From assembly GCA_963719855.1 (NCBI GenBank), contig CAVRDK010000004.1, positions 124,001 through 188,000 of the forward strand: a DNA stretch of 64,000 bases. Direction: 5' to 3'. Every line of letters begins with the position of its first letter. The stretch's first letter is position 1. Below the pieces are notes generated by a model, which was given only the letters and a program-made list of their open reading frames with translations, was not told the DNA's origin and ran no database searches. Position numbers and translations under genes: made by a program. Origin of the DNA: CAIQPV01 sp963719855 (GTDB taxonomy: Bacteria > Pseudomonadota > Gammaproteobacteria > Burkholderiales > Gallionellaceae). Of the stretch, positions 51,336-60,691 are shown piece after piece.

Positions 51336-52250
51336 TCATTCGCGCATCTCTCTGCCGGTCAATTTCAAGAACACATCCTCCAGATTTGCCGGACGATACA
51401 AATAGCGCAACTCGGCATGTCCTTGCAAGTGCGTCAGCAGCGGCTGCGCATCGTCCACGTAGCAGAATGCCGTTTCACCGCTCACCTCGAAGCGCTTGGC
51501 ATATTGCGCCCCATACTCATCGGCCCATTCCGTTACGCCTTCTCCGAACACTTCCACCACTTGCGGCTCGATATACCGTGAGATCAGGGCGCGCGGCGAA
51601 TCCTCCGCCACCATGCGCCCATGATCCAGTATGGCGAGGCGGTGACACAGGCGTTCGGCCTCGTCCATGAAATGCGTGGTGAGTAATAGTGTCTTGCCCT
51701 GCGCGGTGAGTTCGCGCAGCCGCTGCCAGATCAAGTGGCGCGCCTGCGGGTCAAGGCCGGTGGTCGGCTCGTCGAGGAAGATGATGTCCGGGTCGTTCAC
51801 CAGCGCACGCGCCAGCGTAAGGCGGCGCTTCATGCCGCCGGACAGCGTGGGGATTTTCACATCGCGCTTGTGCGCGAGGTTAGCGAATTCCAGCAGCATG
51901 GGAATGCGCGCTTCAATCTCGCAATCTTTCATGCCGAAGTAGCGCCCATACACCAACAGGTTTTCCGCCACGGTAAAATCCGGATCGAGATTATCCACCT
52001 GCGGCACCACCCCCACACGCAGTCGCGCCTCGCGTGCATGCTGTGGCACGGCATGGCCGAGCAGGCTGAGGCTGCCGCTTTCCGGTTCAATCAGGCCGAG
52101 CATCAAACGCAGCGTGGTGGTCTTGCCCGCGCCATTGGGGCCGAGCAGTCCATAGCATTCGCCTTTGTTAATAGCAATGCTGATGCCATCCACCACTGCT
52201 TGTCCGGCGTAGGATTTGTGCAGGTTTTGTGCGGACAGGACGACGCTCAT
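51336..52250 (-). CDS. ABC transporter ATPase (NodI/CcmA-like)
   Basis: 304 residues. Walker A LLGPNGAGKTTTL, then GVVPQVDNLDPDFTVAENLL, the signature LSGGMKRRLTLARALVNDPD and Walker B IIFLDEPTTGLD, with switch His in LLTTHFMDEA. LDPDFTVAENLLVYGRYFG is typical of the NodI subgroup, the partner of NodJ permeases. Start ATG 52250 overlaps the hydrolase stop by 4 nt. Confidence 0.92.
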   Translation of the reverse strand: MSVVLSAQNLHKSYAGQAVVDGISIAINKGECYGLLGPNGAGKTTTLRLMLGLIEPESGSLSLLGHAVPQHAREARLRVGVVPQVDNLDPDFTVAENLLVYGRYFGMKDCEIEARIPMLLEFANLAHKRDVKIPTLSGGMKRRLTLARALVNDPDIIFLDEPTTGLDPQARHLIWQRLRELTAQGKTLLLTTHFMDEAERLCHRLAILDHGRMVAEDSPRALISRYIEPQVVEVFGEGVTEWADEYGAQYAKRFEVSGETAFCYVDDAQPLLTHLQGHAELRYLYRPANLEDVFLKLTGREMRE

Positions 52251-52885
52251 AGCGGCTGTCCTTTGAAATGTTGCAGCACGATCTGCCTGATCTGATTCAA
52301 GCGCCCGTGAAAAAAATGTTCCGTCCCCGGCAGCACCACGATAGGCAATTGTTGCGGGCGCGCCCAGTGCAGCACATCGGCGAGAGGCACCACCTCATCT
52401 TGCTCGCCGTGAATCAGCAGCGTGTTGTGCGGCACAGGAGGCATGCCTGTCCTGAGCGTAGTCGAAGGGGTAAAGCGCCCCACCGCAGGCGCTACCAGCA
52501 CCAGTTGCTGCAGATGCAATTGCTGCGCCGCGCACGCCTGCACATAGCCGCCGAAAGAAAAGCCGGAAAGGATCAGCGGCAAGTCACCATATTCATGCCG
52601 CGCGTGGCGCACCACCGCCAACACATCATCCACCTCGCCTTCACCTTCATCAAATGCGCCCTCGCTGCCACCCACGCCGCGAAAGTTGAAACGCAACGCA
52701 ACGAAGCCCAACTCCACAAAAGTTTTCGCCAGAGTCGTAACAACTTTATTCTCCATAGTGCCACCCATAGTGGGTAGCGGATGTGTCACCACGGCGATGG
52801 CACGTGGCGCATTTTCTGGCAGGTGCGTGGTACCTTCAAGAATTCCAGCTGCGCCCGCTATGGAAAATTTTTGCTGCACAAGCAT
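52247..52885 (-). CDS. alpha/beta hydrolase (COG2945-like) with translated repeat
   Basis: 212 residues from MLVQQKFSIAGAAGILEGTT: the hydrolase core is LRFNFRGVGGSEGAFDEGEG, then the nucleophile motif LSGFSFGGY, HGEQDEVVPL with catalytic Asp and GTEHFFHGR with His. Near the middle PSTTLRTGMPP is read from a dispersed repeat (52445-52470) that has entered the gene in frame. Esterase-like, substrate unknown. Start overlaps the ferredoxin stop (TGATG). Confidence 0.85.
   Translation of the reverse strand: MLVQQKFSIAGAAGILEGTTHLPENAPRAIAVVTHPLPTMGGTMENKVVTTLAKTFVELGFVALRFNFRGVGGSEGAFDEGEGEVDDVLAVVRHARHEYGDLPLILSGFSFGGYVQACAAQQLHLQQLVLVAPAVGRFTPSTTLRTGMPPVPHNTLLIHGEQDEVVPLADVLHWARPQQLPIVVLPGTEHFFHGRLNQIRQIVLQHFKGQPL
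52445..52470. repeat. CCTGTCCTGAGCGTAGTCGAAGGGG repeat inside a gene
   Basis: GCCTGTCCTGAGCGTAGTCG then AAGGGG is a palindrome-associated repeat found all over bacterial genomes. On the minus strand it is read as PSTTLRTG in frame in the hydrolase. A shorter relative sits at 45605-45630 between hisH and hisB. Confidence 0.8.
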
Positions 52886-53196
52886 CAGATTTTCAGTCGC
52901 TCCACGACGCGCCCATTTTTCAAATGTTCTTCGATGATCTCGTCGAGGTCGATTTCGTCCACGTAGGTGTACCACACGCCCTCTGGATAGACTACCAGCA
53001 CCGGGCCTTCGTCGCATCTGCCCATGCAACCGGCAGCGTTAATGCGGATTTGTTTTTCATCGGTGGAAAGATTCAGCGTCTTGACCTTATCTTTCATATA
53101 GTCGCGCATCTTGCTCGCGCCAAAATTGTTGCAGCAATCTTCGCCGGGAGCACGTTGATTAGTGCAGAAGAAAACATGCTTGTCGTAATAACTCAT
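52885..53196 (-). CDS. thioredoxin-like [2Fe-2S] ferredoxin
   Basis: 103 residues: MSYYDKHVFFCTNQRAPGED then CCNNFGASKMRDYMKDKVK, and INAAGCMGRCDEGPVLVVYP with ligand cysteines (C11 and following, C...CMGRC). This is the Shethna-type 2Fe-2S ferredoxin with a thioredoxin fold, used in nitrogenase-related and other electron paths. Stop codon overlaps the hydrolase start, so the two are coupled. Confidence 0.9.
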   Translation of the reverse strand: MSYYDKHVFFCTNQRAPGEDCCNNFGASKMRDYMKDKVKTLNLSTDEKQIRINAAGCMGRCDEGPVLVVYPEGVWYTYVDEIDLDEIIEEHLKNGRVVERLKI

Positions 53197-53248
53197 GGCA
53201 GCCTTTCAAAAATTCAACCCGCTTACACTTTGATTATACAGCCACGCC

Positions 53249-54319
53249 TTATTGCTTCCTCACGCGCCACAAGTAGCCCAACAGCAGGAATGGAAACACC
53301 AGCGTAATTGTTTGCGACAGCCCGTTGTAGTTGAGCAGATGACCTTCGTTCCATTGATAAAGCCGCATGGCAGCAGAAGGGGAGCCGCTGTCCAGCACCC
53401 AATGAGCCAGCACCAGATGTGCAAGTGATGTAAACGCTGCAACCCGAACCAGACGAGTGCGCGGCAGCCAACTCGCCGCAACCAGCAACATTGATCCAGC
53501 GAAGATGCCGAGCATGGCTTCGCTGTTCAGCCACAGCAGCAATGCCCACGATTTGAGCAACACGGCGGCGGCAACAAACTTGACCAGCGCCACCAGGCAC
53601 AGCACAAGCAGCAGCGCACTCACCGCATGACGGCGCTGGCGCAACAAGGTTAGCAGCAACATACCCAGCATCAGCAAGTTTAGCGCTACCGCCATGCTTT
53701 CCAGCCAACTGAACGGCTTATCATGGACAACTTCAAAAAGAGGGCGCGCCACTTTGCTGATGAACACATTGCCCAGTATCGGCAGCGAAGGGTTGATCTG
53801 TGCGAACATCCATAGCGTCACCAGCGCCAAGCCGAAATCCCTGCTGGCATGGGCATGGAAAAATCGCATGCGCCAGCGCGTCAGGTGCAGCGCAAACCAC
53901 GCGCGCGGCGCAATACTTACCGCCAGCAGCGCACCCGCCAGAGTACTGATACTGTTGGTAAGCAAGTCCAGATTTGAGCTGACCCGGCTGGGCAAATACA
54001 TCTGTGTATATTCCATCGCGGCAGAAAGCGCTATCCCGCCCAAGGTAGCAAGCAGCAGGCTCATACCGGTGCCGAAACGTGCGTGCAGTATCAATCCGAG
54101 CAGCAAGCCAAAGGGGATGTAAGCCAGCAGATTAACTACCGTATCAAACCACGAATAGGTCTGCAACAGTGGCGCGGACAGCACCGCAAGAAAATTCAGT
54201 CCCTGATCCCTCCAACCGGTAAACGGCGACAGGCTGCCATACACGATGAACAGCGCATACCATGCGGCAAGATAGGTGCGCAAACGGATGCGGGGGGAGG
54301 CTGTGAGGTGTTCTCTCAT
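53249..54319 (-). CDS. VanZ-family membrane protein
   Basis: 356 residues, about nine membrane helices. YLAAWYALFIVYGSLSPFTG is the VanZ start (YxxFIxYGSLSPF), then NLLAYIPFGLLLGLI and LEYTQMYLPSRVSSNLDLLT-like QMYLPSRVSSNLDLLTNSIS. VanZ gives low-level teicoplanin resistance in enterococci; elsewhere its job is unknown. Longer than single-domain VanZ, with an extra membrane region after about residue 150. No antibiotic-resistance genes adjoin. Confidence 0.85.
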   Translation of the reverse strand: MREHLTASPRIRLRTYLAAWYALFIVYGSLSPFTGWRDQGLNFLAVLSAPLLQTYSWFDTVVNLLAYIPFGLLLGLILHARFGTGMSLLLATLGGIALSAAMEYTQMYLPSRVSSNLDLLTNSISTLAGALLAVSIAPRAWFALHLTRWRMRFFHAHASRDFGLALVTLWMFAQINPSLPILGNVFISKVARPLFEVVHDKPFSWLESMAVALNLLMLGMLLLTLLRQRRHAVSALLLVLCLVALVKFVAAAVLLKSWALLLWLNSEAMLGIFAGSMLLVAASWLPRTRLVRVAAFTSLAHLVLAHWVLDSGSPSAAMRLYQWNEGHLLNYNGLSQTITLVFPFLLLGYLWRVRKQ

Positions 54320-54358
54320 GATCGGATTAAGTTTATCCGATTATTGCCGGGCGTGGGA

Positions 54359-54447
54359 TGTAGGATGGGTGGAGCATTGCGCAACCCATCACAAATCTGG
54401 ATGGACTGATTGATGGGTTACGGTCAGAATGCCTTTACCCATCCTAC
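54359..54447. repeat. GTAGGATGGGT inverted repeat forming a stop codon
   Basis: TGTAGGATGGGT (54359-54370) and ACCCATCCTAC (54437-54447) are inverse. Inner GCGCAACCCATC and TGATGGGTTAC also pair. The ferredoxin-reductase gene's stop codon (TAG at 54444-54446, minus strand) is part of the right arm. Confidence 0.75.
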
Positions 54448-55457
54448 CCCTTGGGTACAAAGGTAAACGCGTCGGAGAAAAATTCCTCGTTCGGCAAACC
54501 GCGCAAGGCGGTGAAGTTGCGGTGCGCGGATTCCACTACGATGGGTGCGCCGCAGGCATAAACTTGATGGCCGGACAAGTCGCTGTAATCTTCCAGCACG
54601 ACCTGATGCACAAAGCCTTGCCTGCCCTGCCAATGGTCTTCGACGCGCGGCTCCGACAATACCGGGGTAAACCTGATGCCGCGTGCTTCCCATTGTTGCG
54701 CCAAGCCCAGCATGTAGAGATCGGCAAGCACGCGTACCCCCCAGTAGAGATGCATGGGCCGCTGCATGCCGATGTGCAGCGCATGCTCGATGATGGCTTT
54801 GGCCGGCGCGAAGCCGGTGCCGCTGACGACGAATACGATGGGCTTATCCGAATCCTCGCGCAAGAAGAATGTGCCCATCGGCCCCTTGATACGCAATATA
54901 TCGCGCTCATTCATTTCCGTGAACACATGCTGAGTGAAGACGCCGCCCGGAATGTTGCGAATATGCAGTTGCAGAAATTCGTCGTCGTGCGGCGCATTGG
55001 CAAGCGAGAAGCTGCGCGGCTTGTCTTCCTTCATCAGGATGTCGATATATTGCCCGGCGAGAAATTGCAGGCGTTCGTTGGCAGGCAACTTGAGGTAGAG
55101 CGCCATTACGTCGTCTGCAAGTTTCTCCAACTTGTGTACGCGACAGGGCAGGATTTTCACCGGAATATCCTGAGTGGTGTTCACTTCGCGGCATTCGATG
55201 ACCAGATCAGATTGGGGCTTGGCGCAACAGAACAGGGTCAATCCCTCCGCGATCTCTGCCTCGCTCAATGCATGGCCCTGATAGTTGCCATGATCCACAG
55301 AACCTCGCAGTACCTTGCCTTTACATGCCCCGCACACGCCGTTGCGGCAACCGTAAGGCAGAACGTGTCCATGCTTGAGCCCAGCATCAAGTATGGTCTC
55401 GTCCGCCTCCATAGGGAAACTGTGGCCGCTCGGTTTGATGATGATATTGAACGTCAT
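54444..55457 (-). CDS. 2Fe-2S ferredoxin-NAD(P)H reductase (CDP-6-deoxy-glucoseen/phenol hydroxylase-type)
   Basis: 337 residues: N-terminal plant-type ferredoxin with LPYGCRNGVCGACKGKVLRG (four-cysteine cluster), then FAD-binding LAGQYIDILMKEDKPRSFSL and NAD-binding FVVSGTGFAPAKAIIEHAL, ending AHRNFTALRGLPNEEFFSDA. It moves electrons from NAD(P)H to an oxygenase or reductase partner. Named in many genomes as CDP-6-deoxy-delta-3,4-glucoseen reductase. Its last codon and stop come from the neighbouring repeat. Confidence 0.85.
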   Translation of the reverse strand: MTFNIIIKPSGHSFPMEADETILDAGLKHGHVLPYGCRNGVCGACKGKVLRGSVDHGNYQGHALSEAEIAEGLTLFCCAKPQSDLVIECREVNTTQDIPVKILPCRVHKLEKLADDVMALYLKLPANERLQFLAGQYIDILMKEDKPRSFSLANAPHDDEFLQLHIRNIPGGVFTQHVFTEMNERDILRIKGPMGTFFLREDSDKPIVFVVSGTGFAPAKAIIEHALHIGMQRPMHLYWGVRVLADLYMLGLAQQWEARGIRFTPVLSEPRVEDHWQGRQGFVHQVVLEDYSDLSGHQVYACGAPIVVESAHRNFTALRGLPNEEFFSDAFTFVPKG

Positions 55458-55667
55458 GCCATGTCTGCCACGTACGCGAAAGGCACGATTTTAACGCATA
55501 ATCCGGCTGGCGATGATCCACTCCTATCCTATTTGAGGGGGAGGCGCAATTCAGATACACTCAACAGTCCATGAGCGTATGGATTTCCCTAAGAGATTAT
55601 CGTGGGATGATTTTATGACTAGGTTCTGGTTCCTAATAATGGATGTTTTTAATGGGAGAATATGCAC

Positions 55668-56891
55668 ATGAAAAAGACTCTTATTGCTACGCTGCTTTTG
55701 GGTATGTTCGCTGCATCAGCGTTTGCTGCAGATGCCATCAAGATCGCAATTACCGGCCCGTTCAGCGGCGGTTCTGCGCCGATGGGGACATCCATGCGAG
55801 ACGGCGCCAAGTTAGCTATCGCAGAGATTAATGCGGCGGGCGGGATCACTATTTCGGGAAAGAAAAAGAAGATCGAGATCATCGAACGCGATGATGAAGG
55901 CAAGAACGAACGAGGCGCCTTGATTGGGCAGGAACTGGCCTCGATGGATAATTTGTCGGGAGTGATAGGCACGGTGAACACTGGTGTCGTGCTGGCTGGC
56001 GACAAGCATTTGCAAGAAAAAGGCATCACCAAGATCATTACGCCTGCGGCAGGTTCCGCTTCCATGACGCAATGGAAAAAAGCCGGGGTCAAGGATCTGT
56101 CGATCTTCCGCTTTGCCGCGCATGATGGCATTCAGTCTGCGATGGTGGTAGAAGAGGCGATCAGCCAGAAGTTCACCAAAGTGGCTATCCTGTATGATTC
56201 CACCAACTACGGTGTATCGGGATATGACGACTTGATCGATCAGATCAAGAAACAAGGGAGCAAGCTGGAAGTAGTCGCCGCCGAAAAATTTAACATTGGC
56301 GACAAGGATATGACCGCTCAATTGTTGAGCGCCAAGTCCAAAGGCGCGCAAGCAATCCTGATTTGGGGTATCGGCCCGGAAATGGCTGCCGTTTCAAACG
56401 GCATGGCAAAACTGGGCATGAAGATGCCGCTGATCGGTGGCTGGACGCTTTCCATGTCCAACTACATCGACAATGCTGGCAAGAACGGCAACGGCACGTT
56501 GATGCCACAAACTTTCATCGAAGAAGCCATTACTCCCAAGGTCAAGAGTTTTATCGAGGGCTATCATAAAACTTATAACGTAACGCGCATTCCTTCGCCC
56601 GTCTCCGCTGCGCAAGGATATGACGCCGTATATATTTTTGCTGCGGCGGTTAAACAGGCGCAAAGCGATGATACTCACAAGATCAAAGACGCGCTTGAAG
56701 ATTTGCGTGAACCCGTGGCAGGTGTGATCGAAACCTGGAAACATCCATTCAGCAAGTGGGATCCTGCCAACGAGCAAACTCACGAAGCTTTCCGCCGCGA
56801 AAATGTGGTGATGGGTAAAGTTCAAGATGGACATGTAGTATTCGCCAATGAAGCTGATCGCCAACGCTTGATCAAGAACGCTACCAAGTAA
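55668..56891 (+). CDS. branched-chain amino acid-type ABC substrate-binding protein
   Basis: A 407-residue periplasmic binding protein of the LivJ/LivK type: MKKTLIATLLLGMFAASAFA signal, AIKIAITGPFSGGSAPMGTS, then GVIGTVNTGVVLAGDKHLQE and PVSAAQGYDAVYIFAAAVK. An ATG six bases earlier is possible; the inner one fits GGGAG spacing and the signal. Lig substrates of this family include branched amino acids, amides and urea. Directs the LIV-type importer encoded next. Confidence 0.88.
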   Translation: MKKTLIATLLLGMFAASAFAADAIKIAITGPFSGGSAPMGTSMRDGAKLAIAEINAAGGITISGKKKKIEIIERDDEGKNERGALIGQELASMDNLSGVIGTVNTGVVLAGDKHLQEKGITKIITPAAGSASMTQWKKAGVKDLSIFRFAAHDGIQSAMVVEEAISQKFTKVAILYDSTNYGVSGYDDLIDQIKKQGSKLEVVAAEKFNIGDKDMTAQLLSAKSKGAQAILIWGIGPEMAAVSNGMAKLGMKMPLIGGWTLSMSNYIDNAGKNGNGTLMPQTFIEEAITPKVKSFIEGYHKTYNVTRIPSPVSAAQGYDAVYIFAAAVKQAQSDDTHKIKDALEDLREPVAGVIETWKHPFSKWDPANEQTHEAFRRENVVMGKVQDGHVVFANEADRQRLIKNATK

Positions 56892-56948
56892 TATTCATTC
56901 ACAAAATGTGGGTGGGAGAGCGTAGCGTCTTCCGCCCGAACCTCACTT

Positions 56949-57827
56949 ATGGATCCTGTAATCATCGCCCAGATGACCGTAAGCGGTGCCCTGATGGGCC
57001 TGGTTTACGCGCTGATCGCTTACGGCTTTCAGCTTACTTATGCCACTAGTAAAAGCATCAACTTCGGCCAGGGTGAACTGGTCATGCTATCTGCTTTTTT
57101 TAGCCTGACATTGCTTAATCTGGGTGTGCCGTATTGGCTGATGGTACCGGGCGGATTGTTGTTTGGCGTGGTGATGGGGTTGGTGGTCGAGCGTGCTTGT
57201 GTGCGTTTATCGTTGGAACAGAAAAACGAAGGCTGGATACTGCTCACTATTATTTTCGGTTTGCTGGGATTTTCTTCGGCAGAGAATATATGGGGACGCG
57301 ATGACCGCCCTTTCCCTACTCCCATTTCATCCGATGCCTTGCATGTTTTCGGCATCAATATCACTCCGATAGAAATTTCTGTGGCCATAGGTGTGCTCTC
57401 GGTGATGGGTGTAATCGAACTTTTCAAACGCAAGACTCTGCTGGGCAAGGCATTCGAAGCGGTATCGGCAGACCGCGATGCAGCAGAACTGATGGGTATC
57501 TCGGCCACACACACCATAATGATCTCGTATGGCCTATCGGGAATGGTGGCAGCGATGGCGGGGATACTCATTTCACCGATCACCACAGTCGGCCCGACCA
57601 TGGCATCGGCGCTTATCCTGAAGGCCTTTTCGGTAGCTGTAGTGGCTGGCCTGGATTCCGGCTTCGGAGTAGTCGTGATCGGAATTTTTATCGGTGTACT
57701 GGAAAGCCTAACCAGCTTCTATATTGGCAGCGGCTGGCGTGAAGCGCCCGGACTGATATTGTTGATCCTTGCCTTGGCGGTACGTCCCAACGGCGTGTTC
57801 GGCAAAGCCAGCATACGCAAGGTTTAG
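56949..57827 (+). CDS. LIV-type ABC permease (LivH)
   Basis: 292 residues, about eight helices. MTVSGALMGLVYALIAYGFQ then LTYATSKSINFGQGELVMLS has the LivH NFGQGE signature; KTLLGKAFEAVSADRDAAEL is the ATPase-contacting EAA-like loop (usually RAxAxD). Forms the membrane channel with the fused LivM part. Ten nt to the next gene. Confidence 0.88.
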   Translation: MDPVIIAQMTVSGALMGLVYALIAYGFQLTYATSKSINFGQGELVMLSAFFSLTLLNLGVPYWLMVPGGLLFGVVMGLVVERACVRLSLEQKNEGWILLTIIFGLLGFSSAENIWGRDDRPFPTPISSDALHVFGINITPIEISVAIGVLSVMGVIELFKRKTLLGKAFEAVSADRDAAELMGISATHTIMISYGLSGMVAAMAGILISPITTVGPTMASALILKAFSVAVVAGLDSGFGVVVIGIFIGVLESLTSFYIGSGWREAPGLILLILALAVRPNGVFGKASIRKV

Positions 57828-57836
57828 CGGCTGATC

Positions 57837-59792
57837 ATGCTGAAACGATTGTTATTTTTAAGCGGCACCGAACTCCTTGCGCTCGCGTTGCTCGCCAGCA
57901 TTCCTCTTGCGGTAAATAATTCCTATGCACTGGGCTTGCTCACTCTGCTGGCAATCTATGGAATTCTGTTGATCGGTCTGGATGTGACGGTTGGCTATCT
58001 CGGACAAGTGAATCTTGCCCAAGCCGCATTCCTCGGACTCGGTGCCTATGCTGCGGGGTTGAGTGTCTCGCTGCTCGGGTTTGGTATGCTGGAAGCGCTA
58101 GCGACGAGCATGCTGGTCGGTCTGTTACTGGGTGGCCTGCTGGCTTTCCCGGCGTTGCGTCTGGAGGGGCCGCAGTTCGCCCTGGCCACGCTGAGTTTCT
58201 CTGCGCTCAGCTTTACGGTGCTTAACGAATGGGAAGGACTAACGGGAGGCGCGCAGGGGCTATCTTTAAACCGTCCGGCTTTTTTCGGACATTCGTTCAA
58301 TGCTCAGGGATTTTACTGGCTGTGCCTGACCTTGCTTGCGCTGGTGTGGATGGCGATGCGCAACCTGCTTTCCTCGCAATGGGGACGGGCCTTCGAAGCT
58401 TTGCGTGACAGCCCGATTGCCACCGATGCCATGGGTGTCGGCACTTATCGCCACAAAGTTGCGGGTTTTGCGTTTGGCTCATCACTCGGCGGCTTGGCGG
58501 GTGGGCTGTATGCATTCAATTTTGAATATCTGCAACCGCAAAGTTTTACTTATGACCTGATGGTCATTTTGCTGCTGGGCGTTGTGCTGGGCGGACGCAA
58601 GAGCCTGTGGGGAGCATTCTTCGGCGCGTCGTTGATCGTATTGTTGCCGAACCTGTTATCCAATCGCCTGCTGTTCGAGATTATTTCCGCGCTCGGCTTA
58701 TCGCTGGCAGTCATTGCCGGTGTGCGTGGCAGACTGAAAAAATCCACCCAGCCATTTCAGGCGATTGCTCCTGTCATTGCGATGGGTATATTGGTAGCGG
58801 GAGGTTTTCTGGTGGGAAACACCGAGAATTGGCGCAAGGCGATTTTTGCGCTGATGCTATTCTCGGTGGTGGTGGGATTGCCCGATGGCATCATGGGATT
58901 TGCCGCGCGCTACCTGACCGGTTTGTTCCACATTGATCCACCCAACCTGCCAGCCTCTTCGGCGCTGGATGATGTGTTGCCGGTGAAGCATGCCAGTACC
59001 AATGTACTACTGGAATTGAAAGATTTGAAGCGCTATTTTGGCGGCGTCAAAGCGGCCGATGGTATCAGCATGACCGTACGTACCGGCCATGTTCACGGCC
59101 TGATCGGCCCGAACGGATCAGGCAAGAGTACCGCAGTGAATGTCATCTCCGGTCTTTATGCACCAACTTCAGGCGAAGTCCTGTTGCAGGGCAAAACATT
59201 GCCCAAAGGCAGCTTGTTTAAGGTCGCGCGGGCCGGTGTTTCGCGAACCTTTCAGAACTTGCAACTATTCGGCGAATTATCTGCGTTGGATAACGTCATG
59301 CTGGCGATGAAGGATGCTTACCGTACTCCGCTACCATTGGTATTGCTGGGACTGGCAAAGGCCGAAGAAAAGCACGCACAGTCTGACGCGCTAGCCTTGT
59401 TGGAACTCGTCGGACTGAAAGATCAGGCGAGAACCCGCGCCAAAGACCTGACCTATGGTTCGCAGCGTTTCCTGGAAATTGCCCGTGCTTTGGCGCGCAA
59501 ACCCGAACTGCTGATTCTCGATGAACCCGCAGCAGGTCTGGCTCATCCTGACGTGAACGATCTGGTGGCTATCATTAAAGCGATCAAGCGACACGGGATT
59601 GCCACCATTCTGATTGAGCATCATATGCATGTAGTCAGTGAATTGTGCGATGTGGTGACGGTGATCGATGGCGGAAAAGTGATCGCCGAAGGTACGCCCG
59701 ATGAAGTGAAGCGCGACCCCAAGGTAATCAAAGCATATCTCGGGGTTGCAAATGAGGCGGGTGCGACGAATGCAGCACCACTACCTGCTTAA
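57837..59792 (+). CDS. fused LIV-type permease and ATPase (LivM-LivG)
   Basis: 651 residues combine two subunits. Residues 1 to about 330 are the LivM-type permease (DVTVGYLGQVNLAQAAFLGL, GRAFEALRDSPIATDAMGV). About 395-640 are a LivG ATPase: HGLIGPNGSGKSTAVNVISG, VSRTFQNLQLFGELSALDNV, a modified signature LTYGSQRFLEIARALARKPE and LLILDEPAAGL. Fusion halves the number of separate chains; LivF follows 21 nt later. In the signature, YGSQ replaces SGGQ, as in some LivG proteins. Confidence 0.9.
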   Translation: MLKRLLFLSGTELLALALLASIPLAVNNSYALGLLTLLAIYGILLIGLDVTVGYLGQVNLAQAAFLGLGAYAAGLSVSLLGFGMLEALATSMLVGLLLGGLLAFPALRLEGPQFALATLSFSALSFTVLNEWEGLTGGAQGLSLNRPAFFGHSFNAQGFYWLCLTLLALVWMAMRNLLSSQWGRAFEALRDSPIATDAMGVGTYRHKVAGFAFGSSLGGLAGGLYAFNFEYLQPQSFTYDLMVILLLGVVLGGRKSLWGAFFGASLIVLLPNLLSNRLLFEIISALGLSLAVIAGVRGRLKKSTQPFQAIAPVIAMGILVAGGFLVGNTENWRKAIFALMLFSVVVGLPDGIMGFAARYLTGLFHIDPPNLPASSALDDVLPVKHASTNVLLELKDLKRYFGGVKAADGISMTVRTGHVHGLIGPNGSGKSTAVNVISGLYAPTSGEVLLQGKTLPKGSLFKVARAGVSRTFQNLQLFGELSALDNVMLAMKDAYRTPLPLVLLGLAKAEEKHAQSDALALLELVGLKDQARTRAKDLTYGSQRFLEIARALARKPELLILDEPAAGLAHPDVNDLVAIIKAIKRHGIATILIEHHMHVVSELCDVVTVIDGGKVIAEGTPDEVKRDPKVIKAYLGVANEAGATNAAPLPA

Positions 59793-59813
59793 ATACTAAG
59801 GAAACAGACTGAG

Positions 59814-60530
59814 ATGCTCCAAGTCGAAAATCTGCATGCGGGCTATGGTGCCAGCGAAGTGCTGGTCGGCACTTCGCTGCATGTAAAACAAGGCATGGTT
59901 GTAGCACTGATCGGCGCCAATGGTGCCGGCAAGACCACCACCATGCGCGCCATCTCGGGGATGATCAAACCGACTCATGGGCGTGTCTTGCTCAACGGGA
60001 AACCGGTGCAAGGCTTGAGTGCATCGCGCATTGCCAAGCTTGGCCTTGCCCATTCGCCGGAAGGCAGAAAAGTATTTGGCCCTTTGTCAGTCGAAGACAA
60101 CCTGTTGCTCGGTGCCTACAATCACTTGCCCAGGTTCTTTGGTTTCCGCAGCAAGGCCGCGCCCGATTTGGAAAAGGTCTACGACCTTTTTCCGCTTCTG
60201 CGCGAACGCAGACAGCAAGCAGCGGGTACGCTGTCGGGCGGTGAGCAACAGATGTTGGCCATAGGCCGCGCGTTGATGGCAAACCCTAAAATCATCCTGC
60301 TGGACGAACCATCCATGGGGCTTGCCCCGGTTATTGTTCAGGAAGTATTCAGCACCATCCGTCACCTCAAACAAGCCGGTATTACCTTGCTATTGGTCGA
60401 GCAGTTTGCCAAGAGCGCATTGGAAGTGGCGGACTATGCCTATGTGATGGATCATGGCAGCATCGCGGTTGAAGGAACGCCTGCCGAACTGCATCAGAAC
60501 GAACGGGTGATCACGGCTTATTTGGGGTGA
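59814..60530 (+). CDS. LIV-type ABC ATPase (LivF)
   Basis: 238 residues: LQVENLHAGYGASEVLVGTS, Walker A LIGANGAGKTTTMRAISGMI, AHSPEGRKVFGPLSVEDNLL, signature LSGGEQQMLAIGRALMANPK and Walker B IILLDEPSMGLAPVIVQEVF. Partner of the fused LivG; last gene of the five-domain importer. The gap after it (60531-60867) holds no supported gene. Confidence 0.93.
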   Translation: MLQVENLHAGYGASEVLVGTSLHVKQGMVVALIGANGAGKTTTMRAISGMIKPTHGRVLLNGKPVQGLSASRIAKLGLAHSPEGRKVFGPLSVEDNLLLGAYNHLPRFFGFRSKAAPDLEKVYDLFPLLRERRQQAAGTLSGGEQQMLAIGRALMANPKIILLDEPSMGLAPVIVQEVFSTIRHLKQAGITLLLVEQFAKSALEVADYAYVMDHGSIAVEGTPAELHQNERVITAYLG

Positions 60531-60658
60531 TTCTCTTAGTGTTATCGGGAACATCCTTGAATATCTCTTTCTGGCCGGTTAGCGTCAGCTCATCTTTGCA
60601 GATTCCAGTTATTCAATTTCAGCTTAATCATTCGTCGAACGACACAAACCGGATACCC

Positions 60659-60691
60659 CAAAAAAATCCCCTAGGCTTAAGCTTAGGGGAT
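60659..60691 (-). terminator. terminator or palindrome after the cNMP-binding gene
   Basis: ATCCCCTAGGCTTAAGCTTAGGGGAT (60666-60691) is palindromic but for one pair; on the minus strand it is followed by TTTTTTT. It could terminate the cNMP gene transcript, though it is 170 nt past its stop. Confidence 0.6.

Noticed and set aside
54429..55574. 381-codon plus-strand open frame
   Set aside because: Antisense to the ferredoxin reductase, which has clear cofactor motifs.
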